Source: Xylaria sp. FL1777 (taxonomy: Eukaryota; Ascomycota; Sordariomycetes; Xylariales; Xylariaceae). From it: a stretch of 64,000 nt of DNA. How positions within the stretch are numbered: the first letter of the stretch is position 1; every line of letters starts with the position of its first letter. The stretch is taken from the NCBI GenBank assembly GCA_022578965.1, contig MU400661.1, forward strand, positions 36,820-100,819. The letters run 5' to 3'. The translations under genes were made by a program, and so were the position numbers. Below are positions 49,242 through 61,197 of the stretch, piece after piece. The notes below the pieces were generated by a model, which had not been told where the DNA came from, ran no database searches, and worked only from the letters and a program-made list of their open reading frames with translations.

Positions 49242-49805
49242 TTAAAGCTTGAAGTTCTGTCGTCCGCGAGGCTTGTAATCAGCTCTGACCTGGAACACCA
49301 CTTGTGAGGGCTTAGATGCCGCAAATTCTTTAAGAAGGTAACTTAAGCGAAACACTTTCAGGCGGAATAACTGGAGGTCAGGCTGTAACGTAATCGATTC
49401 GACGGTGAAAGAGTAGGGTAATGGTCCATCTTGCAGGACTCTTGCATTCTAGTATTAAGATGTATTATCGAGACAGGTAAGGGATAAAGCCTATCTTTAC
49501 GAGGAGGAACCGTTCGTTTCGTCGAATCGTGGGGCGAGGCTGTGTGAGGAGGTCAGCCGTTCACGATACTGAGTGAGGGGTCGCGGATGTCGAGGAGGCA
49601 CATGTCGCTCTCTAGCCTCTGCGTCGAACTCTATGGAGCATCAAAGCCGTCGCGGCGTACATTCTATAGTATAGAGGGGATCGAGATCTAAGGAGGGAAT
49701 AACCGGGGCAAGGAGGAGTTTCGTGTTCATCTAGTAAGAATGCAGAGTCGGTAGCGGCTCGACAACAACGAACGGCGTTTTGAGGGTTTGTTTCGGACTA
49801 GCAAT
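49242..49805 (-). pseudogene. Broken two-exon coding fragment, family unknown
   Basis: On the minus strand, 49805..49501 is protein-like throughout in one frame but carries TAG at 49733..49731 and TGA at 49643..49641. A GTAAAG donor at 49500 and an AG acceptor at 49441 join it in frame to 49440..49242, an open stretch reading LQDGPLPYSFTVESITLQPD, then LQLFRLKVFRLSYLLKEF, ending at TAA. No ATG is found upstream. Both internal stops could come from C-to-T change (CAG to TAG, CGA to TGA), as in RIP. It lies 1.4 kb from the A+T-rich block. I do not recognise the family. Confidence 0.4.
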
Positions 49806-50048
49806 CGAAACTAAAATAATGTCAGCTACCCCAAGATAGGATGATCCATACCACAGCCCGTTACTTTAACTGCTAGACATCATTGTCGGTGGCCGAAGGG
49901 ATTTCTTCCGGGCCGTCGCAGTTGCTAGATTGCTACTTCTCCCTGTACTAGAGAAGAATACGAGCAACTAACCATTCAGGCCGTGTCTGCACCCCTGGGG
50001 CCATCCCTTCAGACAATTAGGTGTCCTAAAAATTTGTAAACAATAACC

Positions 50049-50231
50049 ATGAAACTGATGGACGAATATCCTGAGTCTGAAACCCTTTTGGTGGAAAACC
50101 AGGAACAAGCCAATGAGAGCCAGAAGACAGTACAGGTGCGTAAAATTATCAGCAGCCTAACTCCCTATAATTTCTAGTCGTCGAGACAGATCCTAGTTGT
50201 CGTAGCTGTCATTACACAACTGGACAACTAG
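50049..50231 (+). CDS. Possible small two-exon ORF or transporter N-terminal relic
   Basis: ATG at 50049 opens 29 codons of acidic, polar residues (MKLMDEYPESETLLVE...). A GTGCGT donor at 50136, a CCTAAC branch point and a TCTAG acceptor at 50177 (42-base intron, short) join it to SSRQILVVVAVITQLDN and a stop at 50229..50231. A charged start followed by a hydrophobic segment resembles the beginning of an MFS transporter cut short. Low confidence; chance or decay are both possible. Confidence 0.22.
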
Positions 50232-51240
50232 TGTGCTAACTGACTGCTGCGGTAGGTGGGTAGCAGTACCTATTTGCGAACTATCTTTCTATTACGGGGT
50301 ACCTATGTAGAAACGCTATAGTGCTTAAAACCCATTGTGTGGTAATGCTTATTACCCAACACTCTCTGGACTACTTAGGCACGAGGAAAACATATATTCA
50401 ATGTGACAATGCCAGCGGAATTTCTTCTGGGGTGAGTCTGCCGCGAGATGATCAGCCCTGGACGGGACGCGTCAAGTTTACAGATAAGTATCAAGGCTCT
50501 AATAGAGATCTTGCGCAGCTTTTTCTGGTCGTGAAATATAGCAAGAGAGTTAATGCTAACCGGTCAGCTACTGTTGCGGGCCCCATTGCCCGTCGCTTTT
50601 ACAGCAGGTCGTACCGAAGCGGGCATTCTCTCTAGTTCTCTCCCAATAGGCACTCTGAAAGGGAGACGTGGGAGAAAAGCCAGGAATACTTATGCTAGGT
50701 GAGGCTACCCAATACTTTCCTCTTGAAGAGTGGCGTCCTCTAAAATCTAACTGACTTCCTATCGTTGGAGAGGAGTCTTTCCAGGGTAACCCAAAGTCCG
50801 AGAAACCAACACGGCCCGCCGAATCCTCCCAAATCCTCCCCGACCGAGACGAGAGCTACATAAACTACCCCACCACCGAAACGATTTAATGCCGCCGAGC
50901 GAGGGGTTACGCGGCAGAAGTCAACCCAGCGGGTCAAGAGATGGGAACCCGGCAACTGCGTTGCTCTATTTCTCTTGGTGTCGCTAGTTTTCTCCTTGGT
51001 CTATAGGAAGACTTACAATTGGCACCGACAGGTCTAAAAGGATCATCCAGAAGCCTGGCTAGATTCAAAGCAGCACCGGTGCCTTGACAGGTAGAGTCAG
51101 CGAGCGCGTTTCTGTCACTAAGGCCTATTTTTGAGTACAATGGTAGCGGGAATCATTTGTCAGGTTACATGACCTAGCACCTAGCCCATAGCCCCACAAT
51201 ATGTGTACTATAGCCCACCACTTCGTAGGCCAGACCTTTG
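50232..51240. other. Transition zone before the A+T-rich block
   Basis: Normal base composition up to about 51.2 kb, then an abrupt change. Minus-strand frames at 50740..50955 and 50934..51140 have no family features. The stretch near 50.8-51.1 kb is comparatively G+C-rich. No transposon end was identified at the border. Confidence 0.4.
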
Positions 51241-54200
51241 GCTAGCTACTTAGCTAGTTTTATTACACTTTTAAGTTCTAAGCATTATAAAATATACAGT
51301 GTATTAAGCTTTATTTAATGCTAGTACGCTTTTTGTCTTTTGTTAGTGCTTTTGCTATTTATAATATAATAGCTAGCAATTGTTTTAGCGTTTTTGCTTG
51401 TTAAAATAGTTTAATATAACCTTAATTAGCTGTTTTTAAATTTAAAGATCTTTTTTGCTAAGCTTTAAAACTATTAATTAAAAACCTTTTAATTATAGCT
51501 TTACTATTTACTAAAACTTGGATTTTATTTAAAACTAACTAAGTATAACTTAAAAATAACATTAACTTAAACTAAAAAACAGTAATATTATTACTAAATT
51601 AATAAGCTATAATTAATTAAAGAATTTTTTAACTTTTAGCAAAATTACTTTAATGTTTGCTTTATTATTTATAGCTTTTATTATTTAAAACTTTTAAAAG
51701 CAATACTTTATTTTAAGTGCTTTAAACTAGAAACATAAAACAGCAAGCTATGCTTGCTGCAAGTTATAACTTACCTCTTTTAAAAGCTTATGTAAATATA
51801 TTTATAGGTTTAAAGCTTACGTTTTATATATTTTAGTTTAAAGCACCTTTATTAATTTTTAAGCTAAGGTTTACTTTATATATATATATATACTATTTAT
51901 ACTTATAGATTATTTGTTAATAAAACTTAAAAAAAACAATTATAATATTGCTTAAAGCTTTTTATAGTAATATTTATACTTAGTACTAACTTTATAATTA
52001 AAATATTTTATTATATTGTAGTGTTTTAAACTTAAATAGTTAAAAGTTAAGTTTTATTTGTTAATTTATTAATTAGTATTATTTTTTTACTTTATTATAA
52101 AACTGCAAACTTTTAATAATTTTAGCTTTAGCTTAATTAATAGTTGCTTTTTAAAAAAACTAATAGCTTTAAAACTTTTAAAATTTATTAGAAAACTTAG
52201 CAAACTAAATAAACTAGCTAATAATATAATATTAAAACATTTATTTAATAACTATATTTAGTATTTTATATAGCATATTTTATTGCAATTAAAATATAAC
52301 TAATAATATATATTAAAATATAACTTTATATAAACTATTATTAATGCTATTTTAAATTATTATTAATTTAACAAATTATATAAGCTTAAGCTTAAAGCTA
52401 AGCAAATTAAGTTAATTTAATATATAGTATTTTATTATAGTAATATTATACTAGTAGCTTAAACTAGTTATAAAAAAAGCATTATATTATAAACTATTTT
52501 AGTTATTATGCAAAATATAATAACTTTATAGTTATATTTATTAAAACAATTAAAATATAATTAATTTAATTTAATTGCTTAAATTTTTAACACTTGTTTA
52601 TTATTAATAATAAATAATATAACAAAAATTAATTAATATTATATAAATAATTATAAAAATATGTTTTTATTATTTAATAAAATAATATTATATAAGCTAA
52701 ATTAGCTTTAAAACGCTTTATATATATTATTTTTAAGCTTAAATAAACTACTTAAAAACACTTTATTAATTTGCTTTATAACTTCTTATTTAACTAAAAG
52801 ATTATATTTATAGCTATTAATAAGCTTTATATAGTTTATTAATAAAAAGATTTCTAAATTGCATATTTTAATATATATTATATAAAAGCGTTAGTTTTAT
52901 AAAATATATTATAGTTTAGCTATATTGCTATATTAAGCTTAAACGCTTAAAAGTTTATATTGCTTAAAGCTAAATTTTAATAGCAAAGTACTTATTTAAA
53001 AAAACTATAATTTGTTTATGCTTTAGTTAATTAGCTTAATATATTTTTTATTGTTTATTTTATAAAAAAAAGTACTATTATAAAAAATTACTAGTAATTA
53101 AGTTTTTTAATTAATAAAACATAGCATAATATAGCACACTTAATTCTTAAAACTATTATTTTTATAAATAGCAAAAAAAAGCTTATTGTTATATGCTATT
53201 TTTTAATAATATAGCTTTAAAAATTAAAGTTTATTTTAATTAAAGTAAAGCGTTTTATTTAAAAATATAATATAAATATATGTTTTAATAACTAATAATA
53301 GTTATATAATAAGTTTATAAAGCTAAACTTTTTTTATTAAATTATGTTTGCTATTATAGCTTTTAAAATAAAAATAAATATTTATAATATAATATATATT
53401 ATTTAGTTTAGCTTTATTATTTCTAAAAACTTTTTAAACTTATTATAAAAGTTTAGCTAAGCTATTTAAAATAATATAATATAAAAAACAGCATTTTTTT
53501 TTATTTTTTACTAATATTTTAATTTATTAAAAGCGCAAAAAGTTAAGCTTTTTAAACTAAAGCATAAAAAAAAGCTACTAAAAAACAATTAAAATAATTT
53601 GCACTTTATAATAAACATAAGCAATAATACATTAAAAAGCTTAATGTTTAACTATATATAGTTTGCATTATTAAACTATTAATTAATTATAACTAATAAA
53701 CTTAAAAATAAAAATAATTTAATAGTTAACTTTAAATTAAAATAATTTAAGCTAATTAAACTTACTAAATAAATTAAAGCTAAACTAAAGTTTAAAAATA
53801 AGCTATAAGTTATTTAGCTAAGCATATATAAGTTTATAAATGCAAAATGCTTTAAAAAGTATACTTTATAGTTTTTATAGTAGCTAAATAATAAAAATAT
53901 TAAAAAGCAAAAAAATATACAATAAAAAATATGCTATAACTTATATTATTATAACTTTAGCTAACTACTAAAATTGTTACTAAAAATATGCTAATAGTTT
54001 GCGCTTTAAAAAAGAATTATTTTTTAGTTTTTATAGTAAAAGCTTTAAAAATTTTGCATAAAACATTCTATAGATTTATATTAATATTTAAACTTTGCTA
54101 TTAATAGTATAGCAAAATATTTTATACTAAAAAAAGTTTAATAGTATATTATTACTATATTTAATAAAGTAATTAATATAAATATTATGTTTTTTTTAGT

Positions 54201-55231
54201 TTATAATGCTATAAAAATATTTAAATAAAATAAATAAAAAAAATATAGCTATGTTTTATATATTAAACTTTTTATAATATATTAGCATGCTTTTAATAAG
54301 CATACTAAGCATTTTATAAATAAAGCACAAATTAAAAATGCTATTAAAAACATACTTTGTTTAACTTTAAAATTAACATTAAAAATGTAAACAAAGCAGC
54401 AATTAAATATTTATTAAACGCTTAGTATATAATTAAACTAATTAGCTTTACGTTTAATAGCAGCTATAATTTTTGTTTTATTGTTTTTAGCAAAATTAAC
54501 TATAGTTATATTACTTTTAAATGCTTTTTTTATATATATAAATATATTGCTAGCTATAAATTTACTAGTATAATTTAAACTATTAAAGCATAATAAAAAA
54601 TTACTAGTAAATAGTAGTTCTAAAAAGCTAAAAAAAAAGCAAAAAAAATAAAACATATATAATACTTTGTGCTAATTTATATTTAGCTATAGTTCTTTAG
54701 TTTTCTTTTTTTTTTTTTTTTGCTTTTTTATAATTAAAAATATATAGCTGCTATTTTTTATTACTTTTAATAAATAGCTTATTTTTATTAGCTAAACTTA
54801 ATATATTTTGTTATATTAAAATCTTAATTAGTTAAATAACTTTAGTATTAAACTTATTAATTTTAATATTAGCAAATTATTAGCTTAGTAGCGTAGTAGT
54901 ATACGCTTAGCTACTTTTTTTAAAGTTGTAAGTTTAAGTTTTACCTAGTCCGCAATTGCTTTGCTTTAAAGCAAAAGTTAGTTTGCTTTTAGCTTAGTTT
55001 AAACTGCACGCTTGCTATACTAAAAGCATAAAAATTAAAAGTTAAATAATTAAGCTAAAAGTTTAAAAACTTTGCTTTTTTATTAGTGCAGCAATATAAA
55101 TAACTAACTTAGTATACTAGCTACTATAAAAATAAGCAGCTTTAGCTTTTATTACTAACGCTATATAAGCATTAGTTTTTTTATATAGCAAACAGCTTGT
55201 ATTTTTAGCATAATTAAAACCTAAAGCTTAC

Positions 55232-55247
55232 TGCTTAGCGCTAAGCA
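55232..55247. other. 16-base perfect palindrome in the A+T-rich block
   Basis: TGCTTAGCGCTAAGCA is self-complementary and contains AGCGCT. It sits in the relatively G+C-rich patch around 55.1-55.4 kb. No function can be assigned. Confidence 0.6.
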
Positions 55248-58200
55248 ATTTACAAAAAATATAGCGCTATATAGTACTTAAAATCCACTTAATACTGTGT
55301 TATTTATAGCTTATAAAACCTAAGGCTAGCAAAAAAGCGCCTTTATTACTAATTAATAAAAAACCTTCTTGTTAGCGCGCTAATTTTTATATTTTTGCAT
55401 TATAAAGCAAAAGCATTGCTAACTTAGCGTACAAAATTTAAAGCAAAATATTATGTAAAAAAAGCAGCAAATTAATAAGATTTATAGCAAAACTGTTATA
55501 TACTTTATATATATAAGTAGTTTTTGCCTTAAAGAAAGTTTTTATTTATATAAAGTTTTATTAAATAACTATTAATATAACTAATAAGCCGTTTGCTTAA
55601 ATAATATAAATTATTAGCAAATTATTACTTTTTTTTTATTAATAGATTTAACGCATTAAAAAGATTATATAATATAGTATAACTATTAATACATTTTTTA
55701 ATATTGCTATTAATATATATTTTGCAAGCATATTTAATAATATTTTAGTTAATAAAAAGAAAAATATGCTACTTATTTTAATATATTTAAAAAAACTATT
55801 TTATACTGCTATAAATTAAAGCAATATAAAAGCTTATAATAGCTAATTAATTAAATATAATAAAAACATTTTGCATAAAGTTCTTATTATTTTTTATATT
55901 AATTATAAAAGCATTATTAATATGCTTTAAAGCTAAATTAATAGCTTTTTATTTGCTTTTAGCTATAATATACTAAACAAAGCTTAACTACAATATTTTT
56001 ATTGCAAATTTTAGTTTTATAACATTAAAATAAAATAACTAAACAAAATATAACATTTTTAGTTTATAGTTATTAAACTTTTTTTTATAAAAAAAATAAA
56101 AAAGTAAGAAATAATTTAATATAATACTTTATAGTTGCTAAGTTAAACTGTTATAATTATTATAAATAAATATTTTATAATACTTATATATTAGTAATAG
56201 CTTTAAAACTTAATATTAATTAATTTGCTTTTGTTTTAAGTATATTTTTTTGTTTAATTTGCATATTTTAACTATTAAAACTATAAAGCTACAATTTTTT
56301 GTTTAAATAATATAAAATTTATGCTTTTTAATGCTATTTAAATATAGTTCGGTTAAACTTTATTAAAAAATAGTATACTAAATTTAACTAAGTTATAAAT
56401 TAAAAACGCTAAAATATAAGCATAAAACTTATTATGTAGTAATAATAAAGCTTAATAGTATTAAACTTTATTTTTTTTAATATGTTATTTGCAGCTAAAA
56501 AATTGCACGTTATGTTTTATAAAAAAATCCTAAAAAGTCCAAAAAATTAGTTAAATAAAATTTAGCGTAATATAAAAAAAAGCTAATATAAAAAGCATTT
56601 ATTATTTATAGTTATATATATTGCTTGCTTTTATTTAAGCAGTTATTATAGCTTAAATAAAAAATATAGTTTTTTAATTTTTATATATTATTATAAGTTG
56701 TTTATTATAGTTTTAATAATTTAAAATAATATAAAATAAAGTATTATAAACTTAATATACTTTAAATATTTTTTTTTTGTTTTTATAAATAGCAAAAGTT
56801 TATAAAATATAGCTAACGTTATTTTATAGTTATATAATATTTAAAAATAAAGCAAACTTTTCTAAATATAATAATTTAAATAAAAAACAAACAGCGTAAA
56901 CTAATAAATAATTAGTTATTTTATTTATATAAACTAAAATTAGCGTTAAATAAAAAAAAAGCTATTTTTTTTTAAAAAAAGTAATAGCATGCTATTATAA
57001 CTACATAAATAAGCTAAGCATATTTAAACTAGCAACTATAAAACAATTAGTTAAATTTTGCATAATATTTTTATAACTTATGCTAAAATTTTAAACACTA
57101 TTTTTAAAGTTAAAATTATTATATATAAACATAATACTTAAGTTATAAGTAATACGCTTTAAATTAAGCTATATATTTATTAATTTAAATATTAAAACAT
57201 TAGTTAACTAGCTACTATATATATAACTTTATTTAGCTATTTTATTTAGTTGTTTTAAAATAAATTTATAGCTAATATATATTTTAAATTAAGCAAAAGT
57301 ATTAATTATTTAAGTTTATATTTTATTACTATAAAAGTAAATATTAATAAATTGCTATAAAAAATTGCTTATTAAAAGTGCATATATATTTAATAATAAA
57401 GCTATAATTATATATGCTTTAGTAATATAAAAAAACACTATATTAGCTTTAGTTATATTATAAAATTTATGCCTAGTTTGCTAATTCGTAAAAATACCTA
57501 AAAAAAAAGCAGCAAAACGTAAAAATATGTTTTAAATTTAAAACTAAAAAAAACAAAGTAACTTTTTAATTTATTATATATTACAAACATTTTTAACTTA
57601 GCAAAGCTTTTTACTAAAGGCTTTAAATACTTTAAAATTAAATTTAGTAAAGGCTAATTGTTTAAATAAAGTAAAAAGCTCGTTTTAAAATGCAAAAATA
57701 TTAGCAATATTATAATTTATATCGTTTTTTTTAAATTTTATCTAAATACTAGCTTTTTAAAAACGCTATTAAACTTTAAGATCTTTTAATATATTAACTA
57801 TTTTGCGTATTTATAGCTTTAATTAATTATTAATTATAGTTCGCAATAAAAGCTATTTTTTTAAAAACTAACAAAAATTGTAGCCTTAATTATAATTGCA
57901 ATACTAGTACTTTTATATATTTATTATAACTTATTGCTAGCATATAAAATCAGATTCTTTATTTAAGTTATTGCTTTTATAATTAGAATTATTTTTAAAG
58001 TTAAAAGCAATAAAAGTAATATTAAGAAAATTAGTTAATTTAAATATAAAAAGTAGCATAAACACTAATATAGTAAACTATATAAGCAAGCAAAGTAATC
58101 GCAAAAAAAACAATAATAAAAAAAACAATATTTTAGTTAAAAAATCTATAGTATGCAATATAACAAAAACCAAGCGTTAAAAAAATACAAAAAAAATATA

Positions 58201-58293
58201 ACTATGTATAAAATACAATAATTAATTAATTAAGTATAACTTTAAATAGATTTAAAGTTGCTGCGTAAATAAATTATAGTTTGTTGTTTTTTA

Positions 58294-58449
58294 AATAAGA
58301 ACGTAAGCAGGAAAATTAACATAGTTACCTTAAACCAGAATTCTAAGTTTGTATTAAAAGAGGTAAAAAAGGTTATAATTAGTAAAGGAGTAGTATAGCT
58401 AAAGAAATATAAACGCAAAGACCATTTTAATTTAAGGCACCTAAAATAA
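58294..58449 (+). pseudogene. Less-eroded coding-like island in the A+T-rich block
   Basis: One frame stays open for 52 codons except a single TAG at 58396. It reads NKNVSRKINIVTLNQNSKF, continues VLKEVKKVIISKGVV, and after the stop KKYKRKDHFNLRHLK. The patch keeps GA, TC and CC dinucleotides that are rare around it. It may be the surviving part of a transposon ORF. Family not recognised. Confidence 0.3.
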
Positions 58450-61093
58450 GCAATACTTAAGCTTTTTAAAGTATAATTATATTTATTACTATTACTAATA
58501 AAACTAAAAAAGTCTTTAAATTGTTTTTAAAACTTTAAAAAATAATTTATATTTAAAGCTTAAGCTAAATTTTAACAAGCTTAATTAATTGCTTTATTTT
58601 TTTTCTTTGCTTTTTTACTTTAACTTATAGTTTTTATTATTAATAATTAAATGCTTGCTAATAATAAGCAAGAACTTTTTAATAACAATAATAAATCGCT
58701 GCAATTTTTTTTACTAGTTGTTTATTTAATAAAGCAAATAGCAATTAATTTACTTAATTAAAAATTAAAAATTATTGCTAATATATTTATTTTTTATTTA
58801 ATAATTATAATAAAGCTTGTAATAAACTAAAAAATTGTACTAATTTATTTATTAGTTTAGTTTATAGTATTAAAGCTTTTTTTATTACTATAGTTTTTTT
58901 TATTTTGCTTATAATATAATTAGTTATGCTTTTAAAACTTATTATAGCTATTTTATAACTTTTGTATTTTTTAATTAATAATTTTGTTTATTTGCTACTT
59001 ATTAGCTTAGTTAAACCTGCTAAGTTTGCTATAGCTATACTTATTATAACTATTTTTTTAATATTTACTTTATTATTAAAACTATTGCTGTTTTTTTACT
59101 TTAGCGCTAAGTAGGTTTAATAAAAAAAACCTATTAAAAAATTCGCTATATTACTTATTATATTATTGCTTTTTGTTTTTTGTGCATTTATTATATTAAG
59201 CAAAAAAATAGCGTTTTTTAATAACAAAAAGTTTTTGCAGCTTAATTTTGTTTAAAATATAAGCAGTAATATTTGCTAAGTTTTATTTGTAAGCTATATA
59301 TTTAATTATTTTATAAACTTATTTTAATATTTATTATAATATAAATTATTATTTTTAAAACCTTTTTAATAATTTTAATTATAACGTTAATATTAATATT
59401 TATAAACAAACAAACTGCAAAATATAGCTATTATATGCAAAATAATAAATAATATTTTTTTAAAATTATTTAAATACTTTAAACTTTTTATTACTATAAA
59501 AGTTTAGCAGTAAGCTTATATAGTATTAAACTAATTAAATAAAGTTAAACAAGAATTTTAGCTATTTTAAAGTTAAGCTTGCATTTTAGTAGCAATAAAA
59601 ACTCTAAAAAAATTTTAGCAACTATTAACTTAGTTTATTGCTTTAATTATAGCTTTGTTTTTATTACTGCAATTTTTTAAGCATATTAGTTTTATAAGTA
59701 ATTTGCTTTTATAAATTTTAGTTTTATTGCTTTTATTTTTATTTTTATTTGCTTTGCTACGCTTAATAAATAATTTGTTTTAGCTAATAATATTAAGCAG
59801 CTAAAAACTACTAAATATATAAACTTATAATAGCTTTTAAAATATTAAAGCTTTATAAAATCTATTTATATTACTTAAATAATAAAATAAATATATATAT
59901 TAAAATATTTATATTAATTTAAATATAACAAGTTATTTTAATGCATATTTTAATTTTATTGCTTAGTTTTTTGCTTATATTATTTTACCTCTAGGTAATT
60001 TTGCTAAAAACTTAAAGCTATTACTAGGTTTTTTATAAAACTAATATAATATAGTTTATAATAATAATAATTTTAGCAAAATTCCGCTTAAGCTAAAGCT
60101 AGTTAAGTATTATAATAGTATACTAATAATATAATACATTAGCAAACTTAATTTGCTAAGTTTTTATTACAAAAATACTATAGTTTTAAAAAAATTTAAA
60201 GTAAGCATATTATTTAACTTTATATTAATAAGTATTATTTAATTTAAAAGTTTAAAAAATATAACTAAATAAACTATTACTTATAACTTTAAAAAAGCTA
60301 AACGTTTATTTTAATAATGTTTTTAAAAAAATAAACTTAAAGTTATAAAGCTTATTAACTAAAAAAAGCATAATTTTGCTAAAAAACTATTTAAATTTAT
60401 AAAAAAATATATTAATGCAAAAGTTTGTTATTATTATAAAATAAGCAGTACTAATAAAAATTATATTATTTGTTATATTTATAATAATTTAAACAAAAAC
60501 TTTAAATTATTTATTAAATTATAACAAACAAATAATATTATTTAAAACTTATATAAATAAGTTAACATTAATAAGTTTTTAATAATAAAGCAATAATATA
60601 AAATAAATAAAGCGTACTAAATATAAAATAAACGTTTTATTAAACTTAAAGCTTTTATTAAAAAAAATAAATCTTTTTATAATTATTGCAGTAGTAATAA
60701 CATTTAGCTTTATTATAACTAAAATTATGCTTTTAATAGTTTTTTTCCGTTTTTTAGCGCTATTATAATGCTTTTAAACTTTTTTAAAAGCATAATTAAC
60801 GTTTTTAAAAACTCTAAAAGCAGTAAAAAAAAAATACTAAAAAGACTATTAATTTAACAAATAATAAAAGTAACTTACGTTATAATTAAAATAATTATAA
60901 TTATTAAAGCAATTAAAATTATTAAAACAATAATAATTATTAATTTTTTAAAGTTGCTTGCACTTTTATAATAAATAGTTATATGTTATAAAATTAGCAT
61001 AAAGGTGGCTTTTAAAGCAGCTTAATGCCTTTATATATATTTTGCACTTTTTTTTTTGCTAGCTAAAGCCAAAGTTACGTAATAACTTACTTA

Positions 61094-61197
61094 GCTTACT
61101 AAGCTTATAATAATTTAAGGTTTATTAAGCTTATAGTAATTTAAAGCTTATTAAGCTTATAGTAATTTAATGCTTATTAAACTTGCAGTAATTTAAA
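61094..61197. repeat. 26-base tandem repeat, four copies
   Basis: Copies start at 61094, 61120, 61146 and 61172. The unit contains TATTAAGCTTATAGTAATTT, and each copy differs from the others at a few positions. Confidence 0.9.

Noticed and set aside
54438..54656. 72-codon minus-strand ORF in the A+T-rich block (and 61666..61854 on plus)
   Set aside because: Phe/Lys/Asn/Leu-rich sequence expected by chance at this base composition.
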